From Arthrobacter oryzae (GTDB lineage Bacteria > Actinomycetota > Actinomycetes > Actinomycetales > Micrococcaceae), in NCBI RefSeq assembly GCF_003634095.1, contig NZ_RBIR01000005.1, positions 124,001 to 188,000 of the forward strand: a stretch of DNA of 64,000 nt. Direction: 5' to 3'. Shown piece by piece: positions 45,358-54,325 of this stretch. A model generated the notes under the pieces. It saw only the letters and a list, made by a program, of their open reading frames with translations, was not told the DNA's origin and searched no databases. Every line of letters begins with the position of its first letter. Positions within the stretch are counted from its first letter, which is position 1. Position numbers and translations under genes: made by a program.

Positions 45358-46437
45358 CTAATGAAGCTGATCGGGCGCTGTGGCATCACCGCGTTGGCGG
45401 GGGAGTCCTCGAAGGGCTATTCCGGGGTGCGGGGCCGCATCACGGTGCTTTTGCGGCGCTGTGGACCGGCCGTATTTGCTGGCCAGGGGTGTTGCGCTGA
45501 GGCCGTGGGCAATGACGCTGAGGAGCACGGTGACGGCGATGACGGCGACGGCCTCGTCTGCTGCGCTGCCGAGTTCTTCGAGAGCTAGCAGGGCGAAGAC
45601 CAGGGAGGCCAGCCCGCGGGGGCCGAACCAGCCCACGAAAAGGACGGTGTTCCGGTCGAGGCCTGCGCCGATGAGGGCCAGGGCCACGGGGACCATCCGG
45701 ATGATGGTGAGGCTGAGGATCGCGTAGAGGATCATGGCGGGGTTGATGCGCTCGACCATGATGGGTACGGCGATAGCGCCGAAGGCCAGCCACACCAGCA
45801 ACGACATCAAACCGCTGGCCTGCTCCAGGAATTGGACTTCCGCAGGGCCGCGCGGGCCGGCCGCGGCGCCGAAGGCCAGGCCCCCACAGAATGCTGCGAC
45901 GAAGCCGTTCCCGTGGGCCACTATGGAGGCGGCGTACGCGAGGATGGCCAGGGCCAGCACCGTGATGCCCGCGAAGTCCTCGGCGGCCCATTTGTCCCGC
46001 CGGGCGATGCGCAGCAGGGCTCCGCCGGAGGCCCCTATGCCTGACCCGATTGCCACGCCCACGGCGAGCTCGAGCAGGGCTCCTCCGGCGCCGGTGGAGC
46101 CTTCATGCCCGGCAGCGGCCGCGGCGCCGGCGATGGCGAGCATGACCACCGGTGTAGCGATGCCGTCGTTGAGTCCGCTTTCGACCGTGATGAGACGCCG
46201 GATGCGGGCCGGTACAACCGGGTTCGTCACGACGGGGATGCCGAGCGCGGCGTCCGTGGGTGCCAGCGCGGCCCCCACCAGAAGGGCGAGCCGCACTCCG
46301 AGGCCCGGGTAGAACCATGCGGCCAGGCCCCACCCGGCGATTACCGTCAGCGGAAGTCTGACGGCGAGCAGCCGCACATACAGGCCCGGGCCCCTGCGGA
46401 GGTCCTGGATCCTAATGGGGCTGGTCGGATCAGGCAC
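45358..46437 (-). pseudogene. 5'-truncated CPA1-type Na+(K+)/H+ antiporter
   Basis: The 359-residue frame matches the middle and end of a cation/proton antiporter: APTDAALGIPVVTNPVVPAR, VESGLNDGIATPVVMLAIAG with the ion-binding Asp, and VGWFGPRGLASLVFALLAL. It begins abruptly in a cytoplasmic loop (SPIRIQDLRRGPGLYVRLLA), where normal family members already have two to three membrane helices (about 70 residues). An in-frame TAG stands directly before the first possible GTG, and no ribosome site is seen. The missing part is not found in the 158 bases before the next gene. A working shortened protein cannot be excluded, but a decayed gene is more likely. Confidence 0.65.
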
Positions 46438-46595
46438 CTATGAAGTCATGACCGCCGGGCTCAAGACCTTTTTCAGTATTACGGTGTTTTGGTTGCTGGC
46501 CTTATGGTGTTGACGGTTGGTTCCGTGTCCGTTGTAGGGTCGTGGCTGTTTGCCGCGGTTAGTCCCTGCTGAGCGTTGAGACGCGTCTTGGCCCC

Positions 46596-46985
46596 TCAAG
46601 CCATGGCCTTTGCCTTGAGGGAATCAAACTCGCTCTGGCTGATGGCCCCGGAATCGAGCAGCGCCTTCGCGTCGGCGATCTGGCCGGTCGGAGTGGACGT
46701 CGTGCCAGCGGCCTGCCTTATGTAGTCCTGCTCGGCGGCCTGCTGCTGGGCCACCCGTGCCATCTGCCGCTCGTCCATGCTGCGGCCCCGGGCGATCAGA
46801 TAGATGAAGGCACCGAGCCAGGGCAGGAAGATCATCAAGATCGCCCAGCCGGCCTTGGCCCAGCCGCTGAGCTCGTGGTCGCCAAACATGTCAAACAAGC
46901 AGCGGAAATACACCATCAGTGCGGCGATCCAGATGAAGAACCAGAAACTCCACACCAGGACATCCCAGAAGCTAGTGGTGCCCAT
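46596..46985 (-). CDS. Small membrane protein with C-terminal SHOCT domain
   Basis: This 129-residue protein has two membrane segments (about residues 8-28 and 43-62) with a cardiolipin-synthase-like N-terminal layout (WAILMIFLPWLGAFIYLIAR). It ends in a SHOCT helix pair (ALLDSGAISQSEFDSLKAKA). SHOCT is a short oligomerisation domain. ATG 46985 follows GGGAGGAG. Function unknown. Confidence 0.75.
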   Translation of the reverse strand: MGTTSFWDVLVWSFWFFIWIAALMVYFRCLFDMFGDHELSGWAKAGWAILMIFLPWLGAFIYLIARGRSMDERQMARVAQQQAAEQDYIRQAAGTTSTPTGQIADAKALLDSGAISQSEFDSLKAKAMA

Positions 46986-47124
46986 CGCTACTCCTCCCAT
47001 CGTGTCCGCCGGAGCCAGACCCGTGCCTCGCGCACGACGACGGCCGGACCGGCGGAACATTCTGAGGTCCTGACGGGGACCTCAATGGTCAGCCTGCCCG
47101 GACTAGAGGAGTGACGCATCGCTC

Positions 47125-47910
47125 GTGAAGGATGAGGTGTCGGCCGAGCCCTTGGTCCCAGAGCGAAGCCACTCGTGCCGAAAGACCGTGGACAGGCCCG
47201 CGTGGCTGTTCAAGAATCAGAATGTGCCCCCGACCGAGCAGTACGGGCTTATCTTCGAAGGTGAGCTGCTGCCGGTGCGCTCCCTGCGCACCGCATGGCT
47301 TCTGGCCCTGTGCCTGGGCTTCACGGGCGCGGACCGGTTCTACCTCCGCCGACCCGGCACAGGCACCCTGAAACTTCTAACGCTCGGCGGATTCGGGATC
47401 TGGTGGCTCATTGACCTGTTCCGGATCACTAAGGAATACGCCGCTGACGGCGCTTCCATGCCGTTGGCAGGCACCAACTCCCTGCGCCGCGGCCTGCGTA
47501 TGGCCTCGACCATTCTGGCCGGCGCCCTGGTGGGTGCGTTGTTCTGCGCCGTCGCGACTCCCGCTACCGGGACCATCACCGCCACCGTCACTGCCATGAA
47601 GGCACTGCTGAACCCGACCCCGCCGACACCGGTGAAAGAGTGGGTCACCGTCGCGGAGGCCTCCGCCACCAAACCCCCGGGGCTGGTCGTGACCGTCACC
47701 GGCAAGCTCCACATTGAGTACGCCTTCACCGGGCCGGCCGTCGTCTACCTCCAACCGGCGAAAGGACCGGCCCTCATCGTTCTTTCCCTGATCAAGGCCC
47801 ACAAAGGGGCGACCGGCGTCACTGTGAATCCGGGGACGTACAGGCTCACGGTCAGCACTACCGGCAAAGCCTGGCACCTCCTGGTCGAGGAATACCGGCT
47901 CCGCAGGTAG
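47125..47910 (+). CDS. TM2-domain membrane protein
   Basis: This 261-residue protein has a TM2 domain (about residues 55-100; LCLGFTGADRFYLRRPGTG, FGIWWLIDLFRI), a further membrane helix near 125-150 and an extracytoplasmic beta-rich domain of about 100 residues that I cannot assign. The N-terminus of about 50 residues is cytoplasmic and includes EQYGLIFEGELLPVRSL. The start is uncertain; GTG 47125 is used, with GGAG rather far upstream. The tRNA terminator region follows. Confidence 0.68.
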   Translation: MKDEVSAEPLVPERSHSCRKTVDRPAWLFKNQNVPPTEQYGLIFEGELLPVRSLRTAWLLALCLGFTGADRFYLRRPGTGTLKLLTLGGFGIWWLIDLFRITKEYAADGASMPLAGTNSLRRGLRMASTILAGALVGALFCAVATPATGTITATVTAMKALLNPTPPTPVKEWVTVAEASATKPPGLVVTVTGKLHIEYAFTGPAVVYLQPAKGPALIVLSLIKAHKGATGVTVNPGTYRLTVSTTGKAWHLLVEEYRLRR

Positions 47911-47958
47911 CGCCGGGCCGCCGCACCACAAAAGCACCACGAAGGAACTGAAAATGCA

Positions 47959-47986
47959 GAAAACCCCCGGTTTCCCGGGGGTTTTC
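47959..47986. terminator. Bidirectional terminator between TM2 gene and tRNA-Ser
   Basis: GAAAACCCCCGG (47959-47970) and CCGGGGGTTTTC (47975-47986) pair over 12 bases with a TTTC loop. Runs of A on one side and T on the other let it stop transcription in both directions: the rightward TM2 gene and the leftward tRNA. Confidence 0.88.
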
Positions 47987-47988
47987 TT

Positions 47989-48078
47989 TGGCGGTGACGG
48001 TGGGATTTGAACCCACGTTGGCTTTGACACCAAACAACATTTCGAGTGTTGCACCTTCGGCCGCTCGGACACGTCACC
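47989..48078 (-). tRNA. tRNA-Ser (anticodon CGA)
   Basis: On the minus strand the acceptor GGTGACG (48078-48072) pairs with CGTCACC (47999-47993), followed by discriminator G and an encoded CCA (47991-47989). The long variable arm is that of a class II tRNA. The anticodon loop ACTCGAAATGT gives CGA, and the T arm contains GGTTCAAATCC. It decodes UCG, a frequent serine codon in high-GC genomes. Confidence 0.95.
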
Positions 48079-48206
48079 AACCTGACTAGGGTACCGGAGC
48101 AAGGCGCCCATCCACAAAACGAGCCCCCGGAGGCGCCCGCACAACGCCGCGCCGAAGTCCGCCACCCTTCCCCGACGCCACTGCGGGCACTAGATTCGTC
48201 AGCACA

Positions 48207-49286
48207 ATGACTATCTCTCAACGGCACGCCGCTTCCGACCGGCACGCCACCGCTTATTGGACCGTCGGCCCTGAACAGGGCGAGCTCCGCAGCGAGGCCC
48301 TGCCCGTCCCGGGCCCGGGCGATGCCCTCGTCCGGACCCTGTATTCGGGCATCAGCAAGGGCACCGAGCTGGTGGTCCATCACGCGAGCGTCCCGGCGTG
48401 CGTCGCCGGGGCTATGGCCGCGCCCAACCAGGCGGGCGACTTCCCGTACCCGGTGAAATTCGGCTACCTCACCGTGGGTGTGGTGGAGGCGGGCCCGGAG
48501 GGCTGGGCCGGCAAGACAGTCTTCTGCCTCTACCCGCACCAGGACCGCTTCGTGGTTCCGGTCGAGTCGCTCACCGTGATTCCCGACGGCGTCCCCGCCC
48601 GCCGCGCGGTGCTCACCGGCACGGTGGAAACCGCCGTAAATGGCATTTGGGAGGCCGGGCCCCGCCTGGGCGACCGGGTTGCCGTCATCGGCGCAGGGCT
48701 CGTCGGCGGCATGGTGGCCAGACTCTTGGCCGGCTTTCCGCTTGAGCGGCTCCAGCTGATCGACGTCGACCCCGCCAAACGCGCGTTCGCGGACGCCCTC
48801 GGCGTCGACTTCAGCCACCCCGAGGACGCCCTCCCTGACTGCGACATTGTGATCCACTGCTCCGCCTCGCAGGAGGGCCTGCAGCGGAGCCTGCAACTGG
48901 TGGGTGACGAGGGCGACATCATCGAAATGTCCTGGTACGCCGACCGGAGCATCACGCTGCCGCTGGGGGAGGACTTTCACGCCCGCCGGTTGTCCATCCG
49001 GGCCAGCCAGGTGGGAGTGGTGGCCCGCGCCCGCCGGCACCGTCGCACCAACGCCGAGCGCCTGGCGCTCGCCGTCTCCCTCCTGCAGGACCCGGTGTTC
49101 GACGTCTTCCTCACCGGCTCATCGGCGTTCGAGGAGCTGCCCGACGTCGTGCGGCGGCTCGCCGACGGGAGCCTCGACGCGCTATGCCACGTCATCGAAT
49201 ACCCGTCCGCCGGAGCCCCGGCCCGTGAAGCGCCGTCCACTCAAGACTCATCCGCCCAAGCCCAGCCCACCGAAGCCACGAGGTAG
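48207..49286 (+). CDS. Medium-chain (MDR) zinc-type alcohol dehydrogenase-like protein
   Basis: This 359-residue MDR-superfamily protein has a GroES-like N-terminus (TLYSGISKGTELVVHH, FGYLTVGVVEAG) and a Rossmann domain (VAVIGAGLVGGMVARLL, about residues 152-168; LIDVDPAKRAFADALG). The usual catalytic Cys and Glu of zinc enzymes are not in their places, so it is probably a non-zinc reductase or dehydrogenase using NAD(P)H. It starts a compact rightward set with the pterin-synthase-like gene (3-base gap) and the glycosyltransferase, which suggests a shared, unidentified product. Confidence 0.82.
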   Translation: MTISQRHAASDRHATAYWTVGPEQGELRSEALPVPGPGDALVRTLYSGISKGTELVVHHASVPACVAGAMAAPNQAGDFPYPVKFGYLTVGVVEAGPEGWAGKTVFCLYPHQDRFVVPVESLTVIPDGVPARRAVLTGTVETAVNGIWEAGPRLGDRVAVIGAGLVGGMVARLLAGFPLERLQLIDVDPAKRAFADALGVDFSHPEDALPDCDIVIHCSASQEGLQRSLQLVGDEGDIIEMSWYADRSITLPLGEDFHARRLSIRASQVGVVARARRHRRTNAERLALAVSLLQDPVFDVFLTGSSAFEELPDVVRRLADGSLDALCHVIEYPSAGAPAREAPSTQDSSAQAQPTEATR

Positions 49287-49289
49287 CCC

Positions 49290-49688
49290 GTGTTCAGTCT
49301 GACCGTCCGACGTAACTTCATGATCGCCCACAGCCTTCCGCGCGAAGCGTTCGGCCCGGCCCAGGGCCTGCACGGGGCCACGTTCGTCACGGAGGTGACC
49401 TTCCGCCGTCGTGAGCTCAATGACGACGCGATCGTCCTGGACATCGGCGCCGCGGGGGACGTGCTGGACGAGGTCCTCGCCGGGCTGAACTACAAGAACC
49501 TCGACGAGCACCCCGACTTCGCCGGCAAGCTGAGCACCACCGAGGCCCTCGCCCGGTACGTCGCCGACGCCGTCGCCGCGCAGATCCGCGTCGGCGAGGA
49601 CGGCCGCGGCCTCGCCGGGCTGGATGTCACCCTGCGCGAGACCCCCGACGCCTGGGCCGGTTACTCGCTGGACTTCGAAGCCCGGTAG
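49290..49688 (+). CDS. 6-pyruvoyl-tetrahydropterin synthase/QueD-like protein lacking key residues
   Basis: This 132-residue T-fold protein matches the PTPS/QueD family in length and order: NFMIAHSLP (His14), LHGATF (His28), DDAIVLDIGAAGDVLDEVL, LNYKNLDEHPDF, LSTTEALARYVADAV and a final LRETPDAWAGY with the substrate-binding Glu. In active family members the segment reads Cys-X3-His-Gly-His. Here the Cys is absent and the second His is Ala (residue 30), so one zinc ligand and the catalytic Cys are missing. It may use a different chemistry or act as a binding protein. GTG start, 3 bases after the dehydrogenase gene. Confidence 0.82.
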   Translation: MFSLTVRRNFMIAHSLPREAFGPAQGLHGATFVTEVTFRRRELNDDAIVLDIGAAGDVLDEVLAGLNYKNLDEHPDFAGKLSTTEALARYVADAVAAQIRVGEDGRGLAGLDVTLRETPDAWAGYSLDFEAR

Positions 49689-49697
49689 GCACCGCCC

Positions 49698-50867
49698 ATG
49701 CCGCCGGCCAGCCCCCGCATCCGGTTTGTGGTGCCCGGCAACGTCCGGCACAACTCCGGCGGCAACGTCTACAACGCGGCGCTCGCCGCCGGACTTACCG
49801 TCCTCGGCGCCGACGTGGAAACCTGCCCGCTCGACGGCGACTGGCCCGGAGGCAGCGCGGAGGACCGGCGGCGCCTGGGCCGGCTGCTGCGCGCGGCGCC
49901 CGCAAACCCGGCGCCCGCAGAAACGGGATCCGCGACGGGGGAAGCAACGCCGGGTTCCGTGACACTGGTGGACAGCCTCCTCGCGTGCGGGGCGCCCGAC
50001 GAGCTGGAGGCGGCCGCCGCCGCCGGGCAGCGGGTCTGGATCCTGGTGCACATGCCGCTGCCGGACCAACCGGAGCGGGAACGCAGGGCGCTGCAGGCCG
50101 CGGCAGGGATCATCTGCACGAGCCGTTCGGACGCAGGGGCCCTCCGGACCCGCCACGGGCTCGACGGCGTCAAGGTGGCCCTGCCCGGCACGGCACCTGC
50201 CCCGTTGGCGGCGGGAAGCCTGTCCGCCCCCTCGGGCGTGCCGCACTTCATCGCCGTGGCTGCGCTCCTGCCGAACAAGGACCAGTCCCTCCTGCTGGAC
50301 GCGCTCGCGCGGCTGACGGACCTGCCGTGGACGGCGTCCCTCATCGGTTCGGACACCGCCGACCCCGCCTACGCCGCGCAGCTCCGGGACTCCGTGGTCA
50401 GGTTGGGCCTGGCCCGCAGGGTCAGCATTCCGGGCGAGCTCCGGGGACCTGCACTGGATGCCCAATGGGGTGCGGCCGATCTCAGCCTCTTGATTTCCCG
50501 GGCCGAAACCTATGGCCTGGTGGTCACCGAATCGCTGGCCCGGGGGATTCCCGTAGTGGTGCGCGAGGGAACTGGCGCCGTCGAGGCGCTCGCCGCCGGC
50601 ACCCCGCCCGGTAGCCCGTCCGGCAGCCAGCCTGGCACACCCGCGCCCGGTCTGCCCGGAGCCGCCGTCGGCCTCGGAACGGACCCCGCACCGCTCGCTG
50701 ACCTCCTCGGCCGCTGGCTGAGCGATCCCGTTCTCCGGGATGGCTGGCGGGACGCGGCGGCGGCGGCACGCGGCCGACTGCCCGGCTGGGACGCCACGGC
50801 GCGGATTGTTTTGGAGTGCCTGTCGGCCGAAACCGCAGACTCGGGAAAAACGGACGGCGCGGGTTGA
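49698..50867 (+). CDS. GT4-family glycosyltransferase
   Basis: A 389-residue GT-B glycosyltransferase. The N-terminal acceptor domain starts RFVVPGNVRHNSGGNVYNAAL with a Gly-rich loop. The C-terminal donor domain has AVAALLPNKDQSLLLDALA and the GT4 hallmark LLISRAETYGLVVTESLARG with the EX7E Glu pair. Two inserts rich in Gly/Pro/Ser and Ala lie near residues 70-90 and 295-320. Nine bases separate it from the pterin-synthase-like gene, so it is the third member of that set. Acceptor and sugar are unknown. Confidence 0.85.
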   Translation: MPPASPRIRFVVPGNVRHNSGGNVYNAALAAGLTVLGADVETCPLDGDWPGGSAEDRRRLGRLLRAAPANPAPAETGSATGEATPGSVTLVDSLLACGAPDELEAAAAAGQRVWILVHMPLPDQPERERRALQAAAGIICTSRSDAGALRTRHGLDGVKVALPGTAPAPLAAGSLSAPSGVPHFIAVAALLPNKDQSLLLDALARLTDLPWTASLIGSDTADPAYAAQLRDSVVRLGLARRVSIPGELRGPALDAQWGAADLSLLISRAETYGLVVTESLARGIPVVVREGTGAVEALAAGTPPGSPSGSQPGTPAPGLPGAAVGLGTDPAPLADLLGRWLSDPVLRDGWRDAAAAARGRLPGWDATARIVLECLSAETADSGKTDGAG

Positions 50868-50915
50868 TACCCCTTCTTGATACCGCTGGCGGGGAAGCTG
50901 TTGGAGAATGAGCCC

Positions 50916-52223
50916 ATGAGCACCCTGCCTGTGACGACATCGCCGTCGACAAACGCGCCCGCCATCCTCCCGGAACCAGAGAGCCTGACCCCGGAGCGGC
51001 TCCGGGCGTGGGCCTGGCACCGGCAGGGCCTGGACGGCTCGCTGGCCGGCTGCACCGCGGAGCAGGTGCTCGCCCGGGCAGGCTGGGCCCGGTCCGTGGG
51101 CGGCGCCAACCCGTACCTCACGCTCTTCGCCCGCGCCGGCATCCGCCGCGAACAGGTCGACGCCGACGTCCTCGCCCACCGGATCCTTGAGCTGCCGGCC
51201 GCCCGCGGCTGCACCTACGTCCTGGGCCGGGACGACTTCGCCTGGGCCCTGCAGCTGGGCCGGGACGCGGCCGACTCGGCGTTCAAGGTGGTGGGCAGGC
51301 TGGGCGTGGACCGCGGCGAGATCACCCTGCTCGAGGAGCAGGTGGTCCACACCCTTGCCGAAGCGGAAGGACCCATGGATCCGCGGCAGCTCAAGGACGA
51401 GCTCGGCGATTCCGTGCGCAACCTCGGCGAGGAGGGCAAGAAGAAGGGCGCCACCACCACGCTGCCCACCGCCCTGGGGATCCTGCAGTCTGACGGCCGG
51501 ATCCGCCGGGTTCCGGCGAACGGGCGCCTGGACCAGCAGCGCTACGCCTACGAGCTCTGGGGCCTGCCGCCCAGCGACCTCGACGACGAGGACGCCCGTG
51601 TCGAGCTGATGCGCCGCTACCTGGGCTGGACCGGGGGCGCCACCTTCAAACAATCGCAGTGGTTCACCGCGTTCACCGTGGCCCAAAGCAAGGCGGCGCT
51701 AGCCGCCGTCGGCGCCGTCGAGGTGCCCACGGCACTGTCCGCCGCCGGGGGCGACACGCTGTGGATGCTGCCCGACGACGTCGGCCGGCTCGCCGCGTTC
51801 GAAGAACCCGCGGGGGAACAGATCCAACTGCTCGCCGGCACGGACTCGTTGTTCCTGCTGCGCCGGAACGCGGCGGACCTGCTCGCCGACGACGATCGGG
51901 ACAAACCCGCGCTGGGGTCGCTCGCGCTGCAGGCGGACCTCCCGGACCACCCCATTCTGGACCGTGGCCGGATCATCGGGCTCTGGCAGTATGAACCGGC
52001 CAAGGAGCGGATCGTGTCCTGGCTTTTCCACGGCCCCACGCCCGCCGTGACGCAGCGGATCGCCGAGGTGGAAGCCTGGATCCGCGAGGACCTCGGCGAT
52101 TTCCGGGCCTTCAGCCTCGACTCGCCGGCCTCCCGGCAGAAGCGGATCGATGCGCTCGCGGCATCGGCCGCCGCAGCGGAAGCGTTGGCGGGGTCATCCG
52201 CCGCCGGCGGCACGGCCGGCTGA
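50916..52223 (+). CDS. Winged-helix DNA-binding protein of the AlkZ/YcaQ-like family (HTH_42)
   Basis: This 435-residue protein belongs to the tandem winged-helix family that includes the DNA glycosylases AlkZ and YcaQ. The N-terminal RLRAWAWHRQGLDG segment fits the family start. Winged-helix segments around LLEEQVVHTLAEAEGPM and the central YLGWTGGATFKQSQWFTAF follow, and the C-terminus has RGRIIGLWQYEP. Its substrate is unknown, and the catalytic QXQ or QXD motif of characterised members is not obvious, so glycosylase activity is only possible. ATG 50916 has GGAGAA before it. Confidence 0.77.
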   Translation: MSTLPVTTSPSTNAPAILPEPESLTPERLRAWAWHRQGLDGSLAGCTAEQVLARAGWARSVGGANPYLTLFARAGIRREQVDADVLAHRILELPAARGCTYVLGRDDFAWALQLGRDAADSAFKVVGRLGVDRGEITLLEEQVVHTLAEAEGPMDPRQLKDELGDSVRNLGEEGKKKGATTTLPTALGILQSDGRIRRVPANGRLDQQRYAYELWGLPPSDLDDEDARVELMRRYLGWTGGATFKQSQWFTAFTVAQSKAALAAVGAVEVPTALSAAGGDTLWMLPDDVGRLAAFEEPAGEQIQLLAGTDSLFLLRRNAADLLADDDRDKPALGSLALQADLPDHPILDRGRIIGLWQYEPAKERIVSWLFHGPTPAVTQRIAEVEAWIREDLGDFRAFSLDSPASRQKRIDALAASAAAAEALAGSSAAGGTAG

Positions 52224-52233
52224 ACGGAAAGGA

Positions 52234-52734
52234 TCAGGCACGGTGTCCGGCGAAGAAATCCCGCAGCAGCGCCGCGCACTCCTGCTCCCGGACGCCTGCA
52301 TAGACCTCCACCCAGTGGTTGAGCCGGCGCTCACGGAGGATGTCGAACACGGAGCCCGCGGCCCCGGCTTTCTCATCCCAGGCGCCGAACACCACCCGCG
52401 GAATCCTGGCCAGGACGATCGCCCCCGCGCACATGGCACAAGGCTCCAGGGTGACCACCAGGGTGCAGTCTTCCAGCCGCCAGCCGTCGTCGTCCCTGCC
52501 CTCCAAAGCCCGGCGCGCCCGCAACCGCGCGGCGGCCTCCCGAATGGCGACCATCTCGGCATGCGCCGTCGGGTCCCCAAGGGCCTCGCGTTCATTTCGG
52601 CCGGTGCCCAGCACCGAACCGTCCGGTCCGATCACGACGGCGCCGATTGGCACGTCAGCCGTGGCCAGGGCATTCCGGGCCTCGGCCAGGGCAAGGCTCA
52701 TCCATTGGGCATGGCGGGGCTCCGGGGAAGTCAT
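52234..52734 (-). CDS. tadA: tRNA adenosine(34) deaminase TadA
   Basis: This 166-residue zinc deaminase converts A34 to inosine in tRNA-Arg(ACG). The zinc and proton-shuttle motifs are His58-Ala-Glu60 and PCAMC (98-102), with VPIGAVVIG before and VFGAWDEKAGAAGS after, as in TadA. A short insert (residues 75-88) lengthens the loop before the second motif. It is convergent with the winged-helix gene, 10 bases apart. Confidence 0.93.
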   Translation of the reverse strand: MTSPEPRHAQWMSLALAEARNALATADVPIGAVVIGPDGSVLGTGRNEREALGDPTAHAEMVAIREAAARLRARRALEGRDDDGWRLEDCTLVVTLEPCAMCAGAIVLARIPRVVFGAWDEKAGAAGSVFDILRERRLNHWVEVYAGVREQECAALLRDFFAGHRA

Positions 52735-52823
52735 GGCTCAATGATAGTTTCGACCCTAAGCATGCTGTTCAGCCGGGCTGTGCAGCCCACAGGTTTAAAT
52801 AGTCAAGTGTTCGGGAGACGGCA

Positions 52824-53666
52824 GTGGTCACGGAAACAGAGAACTGGCTGACGCGGCGCTGGGGCAAATGGGTGGTGCCCTACGCGGCCCTCTGGATCAC
52901 CATGCTGATCGGCGGCGTGGTGGTGGTGATCCTGGCCCTGGCCAGCGCGGAGGTCTACGACAACGTGGTGGACAGCGCCGGGCTCGCCAACCTGGACAAG
53001 CCGGCGCTGGCGTTCATGGAGCAGTTGCGCAGCCCCGGGCTGGACGCCTTCGTCACCGGGTTCACCAACATCGGCGGCGGCATCGGCATGCCCATCCTGG
53101 CCAGCATCCTGACCGCGATACTGATTTATACCTCCCGCAGCTGGCGGCCGCTGATCCTGATCGGCGGCGCCGCAGCCGTCTCGGTGACGGCCACGTCCCT
53201 GGGCAAGAAACTGATCGGCCGTGCCCGCCCGGACCACGCCGACGCCGTGCCGCCCTATGAGAACTCGCCATCGTTCCCGAGCGGGCACACGCTGAACACC
53301 ACCGTGGTGATTGCGCTGGTTGTGTACCTGGCCTGCCTGCAGATCAAACGGACCAGCGCCCGGATCGCCCTGATCGCCGCGGGTGTGATCTTCATCGTCG
53401 CGATGGGCCTCAGCCGGGTCTTTCTGGGCCATCACTGGATGACCGATGTGATCATCGGGTGGGTGCTGGGACTGGCTTGGGTGGGGATCGTGATCCTGGC
53501 CCACCGGCTCTTCCATGGGCTCCGGCACCGCGAACATGCCGGCCCGGCGCCCACCTTCGATCACCCCGCCCACCTGCACGACGGCGCCGCCGGCGGCAGC
53601 GCTCACGCCGAGACGAACGACGCCGATACTCCCGGCCCCGCGGGACGGTCTTCAGCATCCGGATGA
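52824..53666 (+). CDS. PAP2-superfamily membrane phosphatase
   Basis: This 280-residue protein has about six membrane segments and the three phosphatase motifs: KKLIGRARP (C1), SFPSGHT (C2, with the His) and SRVFLGHHWMTDV (C3, nucleophilic His and Asp). Such proteins dephosphorylate lipid phosphates such as undecaprenyl pyrophosphate or phosphatidic acid outside the membrane. GGGAGA precedes the GTG start. The C-terminus after about residue 235 is a polar His/Ala-rich tail. Confidence 0.9.
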   Translation: MVTETENWLTRRWGKWVVPYAALWITMLIGGVVVVILALASAEVYDNVVDSAGLANLDKPALAFMEQLRSPGLDAFVTGFTNIGGGIGMPILASILTAILIYTSRSWRPLILIGGAAAVSVTATSLGKKLIGRARPDHADAVPPYENSPSFPSGHTLNTTVVIALVVYLACLQIKRTSARIALIAAGVIFIVAMGLSRVFLGHHWMTDVIIGWVLGLAWVGIVILAHRLFHGLRHREHAGPAPTFDHPAHLHDGAAGGSAHAETNDADTPGPAGRSSASG

Positions 53667-53678
53667 TAGTTTTGACCC

Positions 53679-54314
53679 ATGCGCACTCTCGTTGTGGACC
53701 ACCCGCTGGTCGCCCATAAGCTCACCGTTCTGCGGGACAAGAACACCCCGTCCCCGGTCTTCCGCCAGCTCACCGAGGAGCTGGTCACGCTCCTCGCCTA
53801 CGAAGCCACGCGTGACGTCCGCACCGAACCGGTGACCATCGAGACGCCCGTCAGCACCACCATCGGCACCGCCTTCACCAAGCCCACCCCGCTGGTGGTC
53901 CCGATCCTCCGCGCCGGGCTCGGGATGCTCGAGGGCATGACCAAGCTGGTCCCCACCGCCGAGGTCGGCTTCCTGGGCATGGCCCGCGACGAGGAAACGC
54001 TGGACATCATCACCTACGCCGAGCGCCTCCCGGAAGACCTCACGGACCGCCAGATCTTTGTCCTGGATCCGATGCTGGCCACCGGCGGCACCCTGCGCGA
54101 GGCCATCAAGTTCCTCTTCAAGCGCGGCGCCTCCGACGTCACCTGCATCTGCCTCCTCGCCGCCCCCGAGGGCCTGGCCAAGCTGGAGGAAGAGCTGTCC
54201 GATGCCAACGTGACAATCGTCCTGGCCTCGATTGACGAGAAGCTCAACGAGAAGTCCTACATCGTGCCCGGCCTGGGCGACGCCGGAGATCGTCTCTACG
54301 GCGTCGCCGGCTGA
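53679..54314 (+). CDS. upp: Uracil phosphoribosyltransferase
   Basis: This 211-residue enzyme makes UMP from uracil and PRPP in pyrimidine salvage. [20 protein letters not shown] opens it. The PRPP-binding loop [16 protein letters not shown] and the uracil-binding [14 protein letters not shown] end are intact. Length is normal. It lies 12 bases after the PAP2 gene and may be co-transcribed. Confidence 0.97.
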   Translation: MRTLVVDHPLVAHKLTVLRDKNTPSPVFRQLTEELVTLLAYEATRDVRTEPVTIETPVSTTIGTAFTKPTPLVVPILRAGLGMLEGMTKLVPTAEVGFLGMARDEETLDIITYAERLPEDLTDRQIFVLDPMLATGGTLREAIKFLFKRGASDVTCICLLAAPEGLAKLEEELSDANVTIVLASIDEKLNEKSYIVPGLGDAGDRLYGVAG

Positions 54315-54325
54315 GCCGAAACCCT

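Noticed and set aside
46438..46595. Insertion-sequence end next to the truncated antiporter
   Set aside because: The stretch is different in composition, but I could find no matching terminal repeats or transposase gene.
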